Positions 7,569 to 18,997 of a stretch of 64,000 nucleotides of DNA are shown piece after piece. Positions within the stretch are counted from its first letter, which is position 1. The number at the start of each line of letters is the position of its first letter. The notes below the pieces were generated by a model. It saw only the letters and a list, made by a program, of their open reading frames with translations, was not told the origin of the DNA and did no database searches. The position numbers were made by a program, and so were the translations under genes. The DNA lies in contig NZ_CP040244.1 of NCBI RefSeq assembly GCF_005517195.1, positions 5,908,001 through 5,972,000 on the forward strand, read 5' to 3'. The stretch is from Streptomyces vilmorinianum (GTDB taxonomy: Bacteria; Actinomycetota; Actinomycetes; Streptomycetales; Streptomycetaceae).

Positions 7569-9200
7569 TCAGCCCATGTGGGGGTAGCCGTACTCGGTCG
7601 GCGGGACCAGCGTCTCCTTGATGGCGCGGGTCAGCGTCCAGCGCATCAGGTTCTGCGGGGCGCCGGCCTTGTCGTTCGTACCGGAGGCGCGGCCACCGCC
7701 GAAGGGCTGCTGGCCGACGACGGCACCGGTCGACTTGTCGTTGATGTAGAAGTTGCCCGCGGCGTAGCGGAGCTTCTCCATCGCGTCGGCCGCGGCGGCG
7801 CGGTCACCGGCGATGATCGAGCCGGTCAGCGCGTACGCCGACACCGACTCCATCTGCGCCAGCATCTCCTCGTACTTGTCGTCCTCGTAGACGTGGACGG
7901 CGAGGATCGGGCCGAAGTACTCGGTCGTGAAGACCTCGTTCTCCGGGTCGGTGCACTCGATGACGGTCGGGCGGACGAACCAGCCCTCGGAGTCGTCGTA
8001 CGTGCCGCCGGCGACGATCGTGCAGGTCTCGTCGGCCTTCGCGCGGTCGATCGCGGCCTTGTTCTTGGCGAAGGAACGGTCGTCGATCACGGCGCCGATG
8101 AAGTTCGACAGGTCGGTGACGTCACCCATCTTGATGCCGTCGACCTCGGCCGCGAACTCCTCCTTGAAGCCCGAGTTCCAGATGGAGGCCGGGACGTACG
8201 CGCGCGAGGACGCGGAGCACTTCTGGCCCTGGAACTCGAAGGAGCCGCGGGTCAGCGCGGTCTTCAGGACGGCGCGGTCGGCGCTCGGGTGGGCGACGAC
8301 GAAGTCCTTGCCGCCCGTCTCGCCGACGATCCGCGGGTAGGAGCGGTACGTCTCGATGTTGGTGCCGACCGTCTTCCACAGGTGCTGGAAGGTCTTGGTC
8401 GAGCCGGTGAAGTGGATGCCGGCCAGGTCGGGGTGGTTCAGGGCCACCTCGGAGACGGCGATGCCGTCGCCCGTCACCAGGTTGATGACGCCCTTGGGCA
8501 GACCGGCCTCCTCCAGGAGCTCCATGAGGAGCACGGCGGAGTGGGTCTGGGTCGGGGACGGCTTCCAGATCACCACGTTGCCCATGAGGGCGGGGGCGGT
8601 GGGCAGGTTGCCCGCGATGGCGGTGAAGTTGAACGGCGTGATCGCGTAGACGAAGCCCTCCAGCGGGCGGTGGTCCAGTCGGTTCCACACGCCCGGGGAG
8701 TTCGCCGGCGGCTGCTCGGCGAGGATCTGGCGGGCGTACGCCACGTTGAAGCGCCAGAAGTCGACGAGCTCGCACGGGGTGTCGATCTCGGCCTGCTGGG
8801 CGGTCTTGGACTGGCCGAGCATCGTGGAGGCGGCCAGCGTCTCGCGCCAGGGGCCGGCGAGCAGCTCGGCGGCGCGCAGGATGATCGCGGCGCGGTCGTC
8901 GAAGGACATCGCGCGCCAGGCCGGGGCGGCGGCCAGGGCGGCGTCGATGGCGTCCTGGGCGTCCTGCTGGGTGGCGCCGGCGAAGGTGCCGATGACGGCC
9001 TTGTGGTTGTGCGGCTGCACGACGTCGACGCGCTCGCCGCCGCCCATGCGCTTGACGCCGCCGATGGTCATCGGCAGCTCGCGCGGGTTCTCGGCCAGCT
9101 CCTTGAGCTTGGCCTCCAGCCGGGCGCGCTCGGGGGAACCGGGGGCGTAGCTGTGCACCGGCTCGTTGACCGGAGCGGGGACCTGGGTCACAGCGTCCAT
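7569..9200 (-). CDS. pruA: L-glutamate gamma-semialdehyde dehydrogenase (delta-1-pyrroline-5-carboxylate dehydrogenase)
   Basis: 543 residues, full length for the bacterial P5CDH subfamily. It oxidises glutamate semialdehyde to glutamate with NAD+, the second step of proline catabolism. The catalytic Cys is in GQKCSASSRAYV, the general-base Glu in VGETGGKDFVV, and the NAD-binding segment is ITPFNFTAIAGNLP. AAGGAG precedes the ATG. putA lies 30 bases upstream on the same strand, so the two steps are probably co-transcribed (putA-pruA). This places the separate enzymes side by side where Gram-negative bacteria use a fused PutA. Confidence 0.95.
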   Translation of the reverse strand: MDAVTQVPAPVNEPVHSYAPGSPERARLEAKLKELAENPRELPMTIGGVKRMGGGERVDVVQPHNHKAVIGTFAGATQQDAQDAIDAALAAAPAWRAMSFDDRAAIILRAAELLAGPWRETLAASTMLGQSKTAQQAEIDTPCELVDFWRFNVAYARQILAEQPPANSPGVWNRLDHRPLEGFVYAITPFNFTAIAGNLPTAPALMGNVVIWKPSPTQTHSAVLLMELLEEAGLPKGVINLVTGDGIAVSEVALNHPDLAGIHFTGSTKTFQHLWKTVGTNIETYRSYPRIVGETGGKDFVVAHPSADRAVLKTALTRGSFEFQGQKCSASSRAYVPASIWNSGFKEEFAAEVDGIKMGDVTDLSNFIGAVIDDRSFAKNKAAIDRAKADETCTIVAGGTYDDSEGWFVRPTVIECTDPENEVFTTEYFGPILAVHVYEDDKYEEMLAQMESVSAYALTGSIIAGDRAAAADAMEKLRYAAGNFYINDKSTGAVVGQQPFGGGRASGTNDKAGAPQNLMRWTLTRAIKETLVPPTEYGYPHMG

Positions 9201-9230
9201 GAGTCTCGTAACTCCTTTTGAGGGGTGGGC

Positions 9231-10157
9231 TCAGCCCTTGGTGAGGATGGAGCGGGCGAAGAAGAGGAGGTTGGCCGGCTTCTCCGCGAGGCGCCGCATG
9301 AAGTAGCCGTACCAGTCGGTGCCGTAGGCGGTGTACACGCGCATGCGGTGCCCCTCGGCGGCCAGCCGGTTCTGCTCCTCGCTGCGGATGCCGTACAGCA
9401 TCTGGAACTCGTACTCGTCCAGCTTGCGCCCCGCACGGCGGGCGAGCTCCTGGCCGATGGAGATCAGGCGCGGGTCGTGGGACCCGATCATCGGGTAGCC
9501 CTCGCCCTCCATGAGGATCTTCATGATCCGGACGTACGCCTTGTCGATCTCGGGCTTGTCCTGGATGGCGACGGAGGCGGGCTCCTTGTAGGCGCCCTTC
9601 ACGATCCGGACGCGGGAGCCGTTGGCGGCGAGGCGGCGGGCGTCGTCCTCGGTGCGGAAGAGGTACGCCTGGATGACGCAGCCGGTCTGCGGGAAGTCCT
9701 TCCGCAGCTCCTCGTGGATCGCGAACATCGAGTCGAGGGTGGTGTGGTCCTCGGCGTCCAGGGTGACCGTGGTGCCGATCTCGGCGGCGGCCGCGACGAC
9801 CGGGCGGACGTTGGCGAGGGCGAGCTCGTGTCCGCCTTCCAGCGCTTGGCCGAACATGGACAGCTTCACGGACATCTCGGCGCGCTCGCCGAGGCCCAGC
9901 TCCTTGAGGCGGCCGATGAGCTCCAGGTAGGCGTCCCGGGCGGCGTACGACTGCTCGACGGTGGTGATGTCCTCGCCGACGACGTCGAGGGTGACCTCCA
10001 GGCCGCGGCCGGTGATGTCCTTGACGATCGGGATGACGTCCTCGACCGTCTCACCGGCGATGAACCGTTCGACGACCTGCTTGGTCCCGGGGGCGGCCGA
10101 CACGAGACGGCGCATCTTGTCGCTGCGCGATGCGGCGAGGATCACAGGACCCAGCAC
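9231..10157 (-). CDS. putA: Proline dehydrogenase (monofunctional)
   Basis: 308 residues from the GTG at 10157 (GGAGG 5 bases upstream); the longer in-frame ATG at 10307 has no ribosome site. This FAD enzyme oxidises proline to delta-1-pyrroline-5-carboxylate and passes electrons to the respiratory chain. The barrel motifs VTLDAEDHTT, AYLFRTEDDARRLA, RIVKGAYKEPAS and EFQMLYGIR are in the expected order. The protein lacks the dehydrogenase half of fused PutA, which is supplied by pruA just downstream. A divergent PucR-type regulator starts about 190 bases away and probably controls this pair. Confidence 0.94.
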   Translation of the reverse strand: MLGPVILAASRSDKMRRLVSAAPGTKQVVERFIAGETVEDVIPIVKDITGRGLEVTLDVVGEDITTVEQSYAARDAYLELIGRLKELGLGERAEMSVKLSMFGQALEGGHELALANVRPVVAAAAEIGTTVTLDAEDHTTLDSMFAIHEELRKDFPQTGCVIQAYLFRTEDDARRLAANGSRVRIVKGAYKEPASVAIQDKPEIDKAYVRIMKILMEGEGYPMIGSHDPRLISIGQELARRAGRKLDEYEFQMLYGIRSEEQNRLAAEGHRMRVYTAYGTDWYGYFMRRLAEKPANLLFFARSILTKG

Positions 10158-10350
10158 GGGGACCTCCAGAGGACGGGGTGACGAAGGGTGCCGTACCCGA
10201 TCTTTCGTAAGGAATCGGGAACAGCACGGAGAACCACCGTGAAACCTAAGGATCGCTCCGATCGTCTGCCATCGACAGCTGTCACGCATCCGTGGGCGGC
10301 ATCTCATACATATGTCTGAAGGGCGCGGTGAACGGTGCGAGAATGGCGCC

Positions 10351-11691
<1,341 letters not shown>

Positions 11692-11783
11692 TCAGCCTGG
11701 CGGCTGTCCCCACCCCGGTTCTTTCTCGGGGGTCCATGGGGATGTTCTCGGGGTCGTCCCCGATACCCCCGGGCATCTGGTGC

Positions 11784-11799
11784 ACCTACCGTCGTAGGT
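11784..11799. promoter_or_regulatory. Inverted repeat in the promoter of the MDR gene
   Basis: ACCTAC and GTAGGT are separated by CGTC, 17 bases before the ATG of the oxidoreductase. The centre (ACCGTC-TA) resembles part of the larger inverted repeat in front of the TetR gene at 13383-13409, so TetR binding is possible. Confidence 0.4.
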
Positions 11800-11815
11800 A
11801 GTTGGGGGGAGGCCC

Positions 11816-12808
11816 ATGAAGGCGATCGTTCAGGACCGGTACGGCTCGGCCGAGGTGCTGGAGTTCAAGGACATCGAGACGCCCGTGCCCGGGGACCGCG
11901 AGGTGCTCGTACGGGTCCACGCGGCGTCGGTCAACGCGCGCGACTGGCATCTGATGCGTGGCGACCCGTATCTGGCACGTCTGGTGCTCGGAGTCCGCAG
12001 ACCGAAGGCGAAGATCCTCGGTACGGACTTCGCGGGCCGGGTGGAGGCGGTGGGCGCGGGCGTGACGCGGCTGCGCCCCGGTGACGAGGTGTTCGGTGAA
12101 GCCGAAGGAGCGTTCGCGGAGTACATGTGCGCCTCCGAGGACGTCGTGGAGCGAAGACCGGCCAACCTGACGTACGAGCAGGCGGCGGCCGTACCGCTGG
12201 CGGGCACCACCGCCCTCATGGGGCTGCGCGATCTGGGGCGTGTGCGCCCGGGACAGAAGGTGCTGATCAACGGCGCGTCAGGAGGTGTGGGGACCTTCGC
12301 CGTCCAGATCGCGAAGGCGCTCGGCGCGGACGTCACCGGTGTGTGCAGCACGCGGAACGTGGACCTGGTCCGCTCGCTCGGCGCGGACCATGTCGTCGAC
12401 TACACCCAGGAGGACTTCGCCACGGGCGCGGAGCGCCACGACCTCGTGTTCGACCTGGTGGGGAACCGTTCGCTGGCCGAGTGCCGACGCGCCCTCACCC
12501 CCACCGGGACGCTCGTCCTGTCCGGCGGCGGCGTCTTCGAAGGGGGCAGTCTGGTCGGGCCGATGGGGCTGCTCCTCAAGGGGCAGGTGCTGTCGCACTT
12601 CGTACGCCAACGGCTGCTCGTGCTCTCGGCCTCCCCCGGCAGGGAGAAGCTCGCGGCCCTGCGTGACCTCGCCGAGAGCGGAAGCATCACACCGGTGATC
12701 GACCGGACCTATCCGTTGAGCGAGGTGGCCGAGGCCATCCGCTACGTGGAGATCGAGCACGCGCGCGCGAAGGTCGTCGTCAGTTCCCCTCCGCCATCAG
12801 GATCTTGA
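11816..12808 (+). CDS. NAD(P)-dependent alcohol dehydrogenase/quinone oxidoreductase (MDR superfamily)
   Basis: 330 residues starting MKAIVQDRYGSAEVLEF. The catalytic domain has VHAASVNARDWHLMRGDPY and the long LGTDFAGRVEAVGAGV segment. The nucleotide fold has VLINGASGGVGTFAVQIAKALGA, here given as the glycine motif NGASGGVGTFAV. No structural or catalytic zinc cysteine pattern is visible, so a quinone-oxidoreductase-like reductase is more likely than a zinc alcohol dehydrogenase. GGGGGGAGG precedes the ATG. The 3' end overlaps the convergent TetR gene by 29 bases. Confidence 0.85.
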   Translation: MKAIVQDRYGSAEVLEFKDIETPVPGDREVLVRVHAASVNARDWHLMRGDPYLARLVLGVRRPKAKILGTDFAGRVEAVGAGVTRLRPGDEVFGEAEGAFAEYMCASEDVVERRPANLTYEQAAAVPLAGTTALMGLRDLGRVRPGQKVLINGASGGVGTFAVQIAKALGADVTGVCSTRNVDLVRSLGADHVVDYTQEDFATGAERHDLVFDLVGNRSLAECRRALTPTGTLVLSGGGVFEGGSLVGPMGLLLKGQVLSHFVRQRLLVLSASPGREKLAALRDLAESGSITPVIDRTYPLSEVAEAIRYVEIEHARAKVVVSSPPPSGS

Positions 12809-13361
12809 GTCCCTCGGTCAGGTCGTCCGCCGTCGGGGCCGTCTCCGGGTCCACCATCCACTGGATCATCACGCCGGTCGCGAGGGCCTGGCAGAGCAGC
12901 CCTGCCACCCGGGCCTTCTCCGGGTCCGCCTCCGGGTCGAGGCCCAGGAAGACCTCCGCCATCCCGAGGCGGCCCTCCCGCTGGGGCTCCTTGATGGCCG
13001 CGCGGAGCGTCTCGTCGTCGTCGAGGCGGGTGACGACCTCGGTCTGGAGCTTCCAGACCGGGCGGCTGGTGTCCGCCGCCGCGATGACCTGCTCCCAGAC
13101 GGTGTGGAAGCGCGCGTACGGGTCGGCCGGGAGCTCCTTCTTGTCCTCGCCGCTCCCCGCCGGGCCGACCTGCCGGCCCCACTCCTCCGTCAGTGCGAGG
13201 AACGCCTGCTGGAGCAGGGCGTCCTTGGAGCCGTAGTGGTAGCCGATGGACGCCAGGTTGGTGCCCGAGGCGGCGACGATGTCGCGGGCCGTGGTGCGGG
13301 CGTAGCCCTTCTCCAGGAGGCAGCGCTTGGCGCCGTCGAGCAGGTCTTCCTTGTGTCCCAT
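12780..13361 (-). CDS. TetR-family transcriptional regulator
   Basis: 193 residues. The N-terminal helix-turn-helix is TTARDIVAASGTNLASIGYHY followed by GSKDALLQQAF, a typical TetR DNA-binding domain. The C-terminal half (LTEEWGRQVG onward) would form the ligand-binding helical domain, and its effector is unknown. It overlaps the convergent oxidoreductase gene by 29 bases. A 27-base inverted repeat 22 bases upstream of its start suggests autoregulation. Confidence 0.88.
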   Translation of the reverse strand: MGHKEDLLDGAKRCLLEKGYARTTARDIVAASGTNLASIGYHYGSKDALLQQAFLALTEEWGRQVGPAGSGEDKKELPADPYARFHTVWEQVIAAADTSRPVWKLQTEVVTRLDDDETLRAAIKEPQREGRLGMAEVFLGLDPEADPEKARVAGLLCQALATGVMIQWMVDPETAPTADDLTEGLKILMAEGN

Positions 13362-13382
13362 GACAGCACCGTACCCGCCCTC

Positions 13383-13409
13383 TGTACGTCCGTGTAAGAC
13401 GGTCGTACA
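13383..13409. promoter_or_regulatory. Probable TetR operator
   Basis: TGTACGTCCG and CGGTCGTACA form 10-base arms with one mismatch around a 7-base centre, 22 bases upstream of the TetR start. Spacing and symmetry fit a TetR-family autoregulatory operator. Confidence 0.55.
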
Positions 13410-13460
13410 GCGAGCGGGTACAGGGAGGAAACCGGGATACCGGGATGCCCGGTACCGGGA

Positions 13461-15050
13461 TCAGACCAGGTTGACCGAGCGCGCCGAGGTCGCGCCGATC
13501 TCCTCCGCGATCTCCGCGAGCACCGCCGTCGGAACGGTGTCGTCCACGGTGAGCAGGACGAGCGCCTCGCCGCCCTCCTCCGCGCGCGCCACCTGCATGC
13601 CCGCGATGTTCAGACCGGCCTCGCCGAGGATCCGGCCCACCGTGCCGACGACACCCGGGCGGTCCTCGTAGCGCAGCACCACCATGTGGTCGGCGAGCGC
13701 GACGTCCATGTCGAAATCGCCGACGGCGACGATCTTCTGGAGGTGCTTGGGGCCGGCCAGCGTGCCGGAGACCGCGACCTCCTCACCGTTCGCGAGCGTG
13801 CCGCGCACGGTGACCACGTTGCGGAAGTCGGGCGACTCGCTGCTCGTGGTCAGACGGACCTCGACACCGCGCTCCTGCGCGAACAGCGGGGCGTTGACGT
13901 ACGACACGGTCTCGTCGACCACGTCCTCGAACACACCCTTGAGCGCCGAAAGTTCGAGCACCTTCACGTCGTGCTGGGTGATCTCGCCGTACACCTCGAC
14001 GTCGAGACGCGCCGCGACCTCGCCCGCCAGCGCGGTGAAGATCCGGCCGAGCTTCTCGGCGAGCGGCAGACCCGGCTTGACGTCCTCGGCGATGACGCCG
14101 CCCTGGACGTTCACCGCGTCCGGGACCAGCTCGCCGGCGAGCGCGAGGCGCACCGAGCGGGCGACCGCGATACCGGCCTTCTCCTGGGCCTCGTCCGTGG
14201 ACGCGCCGAGGTGCGGGGTGCAGACGACCTGGTCGAGCTCGAAGAGCGGGGAGTCCGTGCAGGGCTCCTTCGCGTACACGTCGAGGCCGGCGCCGGCGAC
14301 CCGGCCCTCCTTCAGCGCCGAGTACAGCGCCGCCTCGTCGACGATCCCGCCGCGCGCGGCGTTGACGATCCGGACGCTCGGCTTGACCTTGTGCAGCGCC
14401 TCGTCGCCGATGAGACCGAGGGTCTCCGGGGTCTTCGGCAGGTGGACGGTGATGAAGTCGGCGACCTCCAGGAGCTCGTCCAGGGCCAGCAGCTTCACCC
14501 CCATCTGGGCGGCGCGGGCCGGCTGCACGTAGGGGTCGTACGCGACGATCTTCATGCCGAAGGCGGACATGCGCTGGGCGACCAGGACGCCGATACGGCC
14601 GAGGCCGACGACGCCGAGGGTCTTCTCGCTCAGCTCGACGCCCGTGTACTTGGAGCGCTTCCACTCGCCGTTCTTCAGCGCGGTGTTGGCCTGCGGGATG
14701 TTGCGCGCGGTGGCGACGAGCAGACCGCACGCGAGCTCGGCGGCGGTGACGATGTTGGAGGTCGGGGCGTTGACGACCATCACGCCGGCCTTGGTGGCGG
14801 CGGAGACGTCGACGTTGTCCAGACCGACACCGGCGCGGGCGACGACCCGCAGCTTGTTCGCGGCGGCGATGGCCTCCGCGTCGACCTTGGTCGCGGAGCG
14901 GACCAGGATCGCGTCCACGTCGGCGATGGCGGGGAGCAGCTCGGCGCGGTCGGCGCCGTTGCAGTGCCGGATCTCGAAGTCCGGGCCCAGGGCGTCGACG
15001 GTGGCGGGCGACAGCTCTTCAGCGATGAGTACGACGGGTTTCGAGCTCAC
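13461..15050 (-). CDS. serA: D-3-phosphoglycerate dehydrogenase
   Basis: 529 residues from the GTG at 15050 (GAGG 6 bases upstream). The enzyme oxidises 3-phosphoglycerate with NAD+, the first step of serine synthesis. The NAD loop is GLGRIGVLVAQR. The catalytic Arg is in NAARGGIVDE and the His in TPHLGASTDEAQ. The length, with an intervening domain (EYGEITQHDVKVLELSALKG region) and a C-terminal ACT domain (EDRPGVVGTVGRILGEAGLN), matches the long actinobacterial type, whose ACT domain binds serine for feedback inhibition. It is upstream of ilvC on the same strand but separated by about 240 bases. Confidence 0.95.
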   Translation of the reverse strand: MSSKPVVLIAEELSPATVDALGPDFEIRHCNGADRAELLPAIADVDAILVRSATKVDAEAIAAANKLRVVARAGVGLDNVDVSAATKAGVMVVNAPTSNIVTAAELACGLLVATARNIPQANTALKNGEWKRSKYTGVELSEKTLGVVGLGRIGVLVAQRMSAFGMKIVAYDPYVQPARAAQMGVKLLALDELLEVADFITVHLPKTPETLGLIGDEALHKVKPSVRIVNAARGGIVDEAALYSALKEGRVAGAGLDVYAKEPCTDSPLFELDQVVCTPHLGASTDEAQEKAGIAVARSVRLALAGELVPDAVNVQGGVIAEDVKPGLPLAEKLGRIFTALAGEVAARLDVEVYGEITQHDVKVLELSALKGVFEDVVDETVSYVNAPLFAQERGVEVRLTTSSESPDFRNVVTVRGTLANGEEVAVSGTLAGPKHLQKIVAVGDFDMDVALADHMVVLRYEDRPGVVGTVGRILGEAGLNIAGMQVARAEEGGEALVLLTVDDTVPTAVLAEIAEEIGATSARSVNLV

Positions 15051-15164
15051 GTGAGTCCTCACAGATCCAGTGCGGACGGCCGTCCCGACGGCCGCAGGCG
15101 GTGGAGGGGGCTTGCCGCGTGAAAGCGCACGACGCTGTGGGCCTGAACGCGAATGTTGTTGAGC

Positions 15165-15170
15165 AGTGTA
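15165..15170 (-). promoter_or_regulatory. serA: Possible serA -10 box
   Basis: The minus strand reads TACACT about 115 bases before the serA start. It matches the TANNNT consensus well, but no convincing -35 box is visible. Confidence 0.3.
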
Positions 15171-15246
15171 GTGCGGCAGGGGCGCACATCATGCGCCTCG
15201 TTGGAAGGATCACCCGTCCGTGGTTGGACGGGGTGTCCAACGGTGT

Positions 15247-15281
15247 GGGAGAGGGCCGGACACTGTGTCCGGCCCTCTCCC
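15247..15281 (-). terminator. Strong hairpin terminator after ilvC
   Basis: A perfect palindromic hairpin with 17-base arms begins GGGAGAGGGCCGG, 7 bases after the ilvC stop codon. It would end the ilvB-ilvN-ilvC transcript. Confidence 0.88.
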
Positions 15282-15288
15282 GGAAGGC

Positions 15289-16290
<1,002 letters not shown>

Positions 16291-16408
16291 TGGGAATCTC
16301 CTTGATGTGCTGGTGTTGCGTCCCACCGTACGGCGGGGAGCGGGAGGGAAGTTTTCGGGTCTCGCCAGGCGGACCGCCGGACGGACCGGCGGTCACACCT
16401 GGTTGACG

Positions 16409-16933
16409 TCAGGCGCTGCGGTCGAGGGCCCGCAGGGACCGGTCCGTGATGGACCGGGAACCACGCCCTATGGCGATCGTGCCGGACTGCACGAGCTCCT
16501 TGATGCCGAACTGCTCCAGCATCTTGAGCATCGCGTCGAGCTTGTCACTCGAACCGGTGGCTTCGATGGTGACCGCCTCGGGTGAGACGTCCACGGTCTT
16601 GGCGCGGAACAGCTGGACGATCTCGACGATCTGGGAGCGGGTCTCGTTGTCGGCGCGGACCTTCACCAGGACGAGCTCGCGCTGGATCGCGGCGCTGGGC
16701 TCGAGTTCGACGATCTTCAGGACGTTGACCAGCTTGTTGAGCTGCTTGGTCACCTGCTCGAGGGGCAGGTCCTCGACATTGACCACGATGGTGATGCGGG
16801 AGATGTCGGGGTGCTCGGTGACACCGACGGCGAGCGAGTCGATGTTGAAGCCGCGGCGGGAGAACAGGGCGGCGATCCGGGCGAGGATGCCGGGGGTGTT
16901 CTCCACCAGGACGGAGAGCGTGTGCTTGGACAT
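16409..16933 (-). CDS. ilvN: Acetolactate synthase small (regulatory) subunit
   Basis: 174 residues from the ATG at 16933, preceded by AGAGGAA. The N-terminal ACT domain is unmistakable (LSVLVENTPGILARIAALFS, then RRGFNIDSLAVG), and a C-terminal ALS_ss domain follows. The subunit activates IlvB and makes it sensitive to valine feedback. It starts 41 bases after ilvB and is surely co-transcribed with it. Much longer open frames through this locus are shadows of ilvB in another frame. Confidence 0.95.
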   Translation of the reverse strand: MSKHTLSVLVENTPGILARIAALFSRRGFNIDSLAVGVTEHPDISRITIVVNVEDLPLEQVTKQLNKLVNVLKIVELEPSAAIQRELVLVKVRADNETRSQIVEIVQLFRAKTVDVSPEAVTIEATGSSDKLDAMLKMLEQFGIKELVQSGTIAIGRGSRSITDRSLRALDRSA

Positions 16934-16974
16934 GTGCGTCGTTCCTCTTCCTGAGGTCCTTACGGCTCTCGGTC

Positions 16975-18852
16975 TCAGTCGTCTTCGTTGTCGCCGAAGT
17001 CGGGGCGGACGCCCCGGGCGGCCATGACCTCGTCGTTGGAGGTGCCGGCGGCGACCATGGGCCAGACCTGGGCGTCCTCGTGGACGATGAAGTCGATCAC
17101 GACCGGGCGGTCGTTGATGGCGTTGGCCTCGGCGATGACCTTGTCCAGGTCGGCCGGGTCCTCGCAGCGCAGCGCGACACAGCCCATGGCCTCGGACAGC
17201 TTGACGAAGTCCGGGACACGGGTGCCCTTGCGGGGCGCCGTGCTCGCGCCGACCTGCGAGCCGGCGGCCTCGTGGCCGGTCTCCTCGGCGTGCAGGACGG
17301 TGCTGGAGTAGCGCTGGTTGTAGAAGAGGGTCTGCCACTGGCGGACCATCCCGAGGGCGCCGTTGTTGATGATGGCAACCTTGATCGGGATGTTGTTGAG
17401 CGCGCAGGTGACGAGCTCCTGGTTGGTCATCTGGAAGCAGCCGTCGCCGTCGATGGCCCAGACCGGCCGGTCCGGCATGCCGGCCTTGGCGCCCATGGCG
17501 GCCGGGACCGCGTAGCCCATGGTTCCGGCGCCGCCGGAGTTCAGCCAGGTGGCCGGCTTCTCGTAGTTGATGAAGTGCGCCGCCCACATCTGGTGCTGGC
17601 CGACGCCGGCCGCGTAGATGGTGTCGGCCGGGGCGAGCTGGCCGATGCGCTGGATGACCTGCTGCGGCGAGAGGCTGCCGTCCTCCGGCAGGTCGTAGCC
17701 GAGCGGGTACGTCTCGCGCCAGCGGTTCAGGTCGCTCCACCAGGCGGTGTAGTCGCCCTTGTGGCCCTCGCTGTGCTCGGCCTGGACGGCCTGGACCAGG
17801 TCGGCGATGACCTCGCGGGCGTCACCGACGATCGGGACGTCGGCGGCGCGGTTCTTGCCGATCTCGGCCGGGTCGATGTCGGCGTGGACGATCTTGGCGT
17901 ACGGGGCGAAGCTGTCCAGCTTGCCGGTGACGCGGTCGTCGAAGCGGGCTCCGAGGGCGACGATCAGGTCGGCCTTCTGCAGCGCGGTGACGGCGGTGAC
18001 CGAACCGTGCATGCCCGGCATTCCCACGTGCAGCGGGTGGCTGTCGGGGAACGCGCCCAGCGCCATCAGGGTGGTGGTGACGGGGGCGCCGGTGAGCTCG
18101 GCGAGGACCTTCAGCTCGGTGGTGGCGCCGGCCTTCAGGACGCCGCCGCCGACGTACAGGACGGGGCGCTTGGCGCCGGTGATGAGCTTGGCGGCCTCGC
18201 GGATCTGCTTGGCGTGCGGCTTGGTCACCGGGCGGTAGCCGGGGAGCTCGGTCTGCGGCGGCCAGCTGAAGGTGGTCTTCGCCTGCAGGGCGTCCTTGGC
18301 GATGTCGACCAGAACCGGGCCGGGACGGCCGGTGGAGGCGATGTGGAAGGCCTCGGCGATCGTCCGCGGGATGTCCTCGGCCTTGGTGACCAGGAAGTTG
18401 TGCTTGGTGATCGGCATCGTGATGCCGCAGATGTCCGCCTCCTGGAAGGCGTCCGTGCCGATGGCCTTCGAGGCGACCTGGCCGGTGATCGCGACCAGCG
18501 GGACGGAGTCCATGTGCGCGTCGGCGATCGGGGTGACCAGGTTGGTGGCCCCGGGGCCCGAGGTCGCCATGCAGACGCCGACCTTGCCGGTGGCCTGGGC
18601 GTAGCCGGTGGCGGCGTGGCCCGCGCCCTGCTCGTGGCGGACCAGGATGTGGCGGACCTTGGTGGAGTCCATCATCGGGTCGTACGCGGGGAGGATGGCG
18701 CCGCCCGGAATACCGAAGACGGTGTCGGCCCCCACTTCCTCGAGAGAACGGATGAGGGACTGCGCACCCGTGACGTGCTCGACGGTGGTGGCGGTCTGTC
18801 CGCCGCTACGGGCCCGCGGCTGCGGATGGTGCCCGGTGGCCTGCTCGGTCAT
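16975..18852 (-). CDS. ilvB: Acetolactate synthase large (catalytic) subunit
   Basis: About 625 residues from MTEQATGHHPQPRARS. It is a thiamine-diphosphate enzyme that condenses pyruvate with pyruvate or 2-oxobutyrate, the first common step of branched-chain amino acid synthesis. The activating Glu is in VRHEQGAGHAATGYA. The ThDP/Mg motif runs from GDGCFQMTNQELVTC to IINNGALG. An ATG two codons upstream (18858) is an alternative start, and both share the AGAAGAG ribosome site. About 190 bases of leader upstream carry a leader peptide and a terminator, indicating attenuation. ilvN and ilvC follow. Confidence 0.95.
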   Translation of the reverse strand: MTEQATGHHPQPRARSGGQTATTVEHVTGAQSLIRSLEEVGADTVFGIPGGAILPAYDPMMDSTKVRHILVRHEQGAGHAATGYAQATGKVGVCMATSGPGATNLVTPIADAHMDSVPLVAITGQVASKAIGTDAFQEADICGITMPITKHNFLVTKAEDIPRTIAEAFHIASTGRPGPVLVDIAKDALQAKTTFSWPPQTELPGYRPVTKPHAKQIREAAKLITGAKRPVLYVGGGVLKAGATTELKVLAELTGAPVTTTLMALGAFPDSHPLHVGMPGMHGSVTAVTALQKADLIVALGARFDDRVTGKLDSFAPYAKIVHADIDPAEIGKNRAADVPIVGDAREVIADLVQAVQAEHSEGHKGDYTAWWSDLNRWRETYPLGYDLPEDGSLSPQQVIQRIGQLAPADTIYAAGVGQHQMWAAHFINYEKPATWLNSGGAGTMGYAVPAAMGAKAGMPDRPVWAIDGDGCFQMTNQELVTCALNNIPIKVAIINNGALGMVRQWQTLFYNQRYSSTVLHAEETGHEAAGSQVGASTAPRKGTRVPDFVKLSEAMGCVALRCEDPADLDKVIAEANAINDRPVVIDFIVHEDAQVWPMVAAGTSNDEVMAARGVRPDFGDNEDD

Positions 18853-18921
18853 CAGCATTCTCTTCTCGAAGCAGAGGTTTTTGCGAGGGTTTGGTACGAC
18901 TTTGGGAGGAGCCGGTGCAAC

Positions 18922-18955
18922 AAAAAACCCCTCGTGCCGTGAGGCAAGCGAGGGG
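18922..18955 (-). terminator. ilvB attenuator terminator
   Basis: On the minus strand the arms CCCCTCG and CGAGGGG, extended by an inner TGCC/GGCA stem, are followed directly by TTTTTT. An intrinsic terminator with a real U run is unusual in this genome and sits between the leader peptide and ilvB. An upstream segment overlapping the last leader codons (AGCGCGTCGG) is complementary to CCGACGCGCT just before the terminator. That pairing can extend into its CCCC arm, giving an antiterminator. Confidence 0.85.
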
Positions 18956-18997
18956 AGCGCGTCGGTAGCGTTCAAGCCGGGCCGTCATGGCCCTGCT

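Noticed and set aside
7515..9221. Open frame of about 570 codons opposite pruA
   Set aside because: Antisense of a clearly identified dehydrogenase. Composition is typical of a shadow frame.
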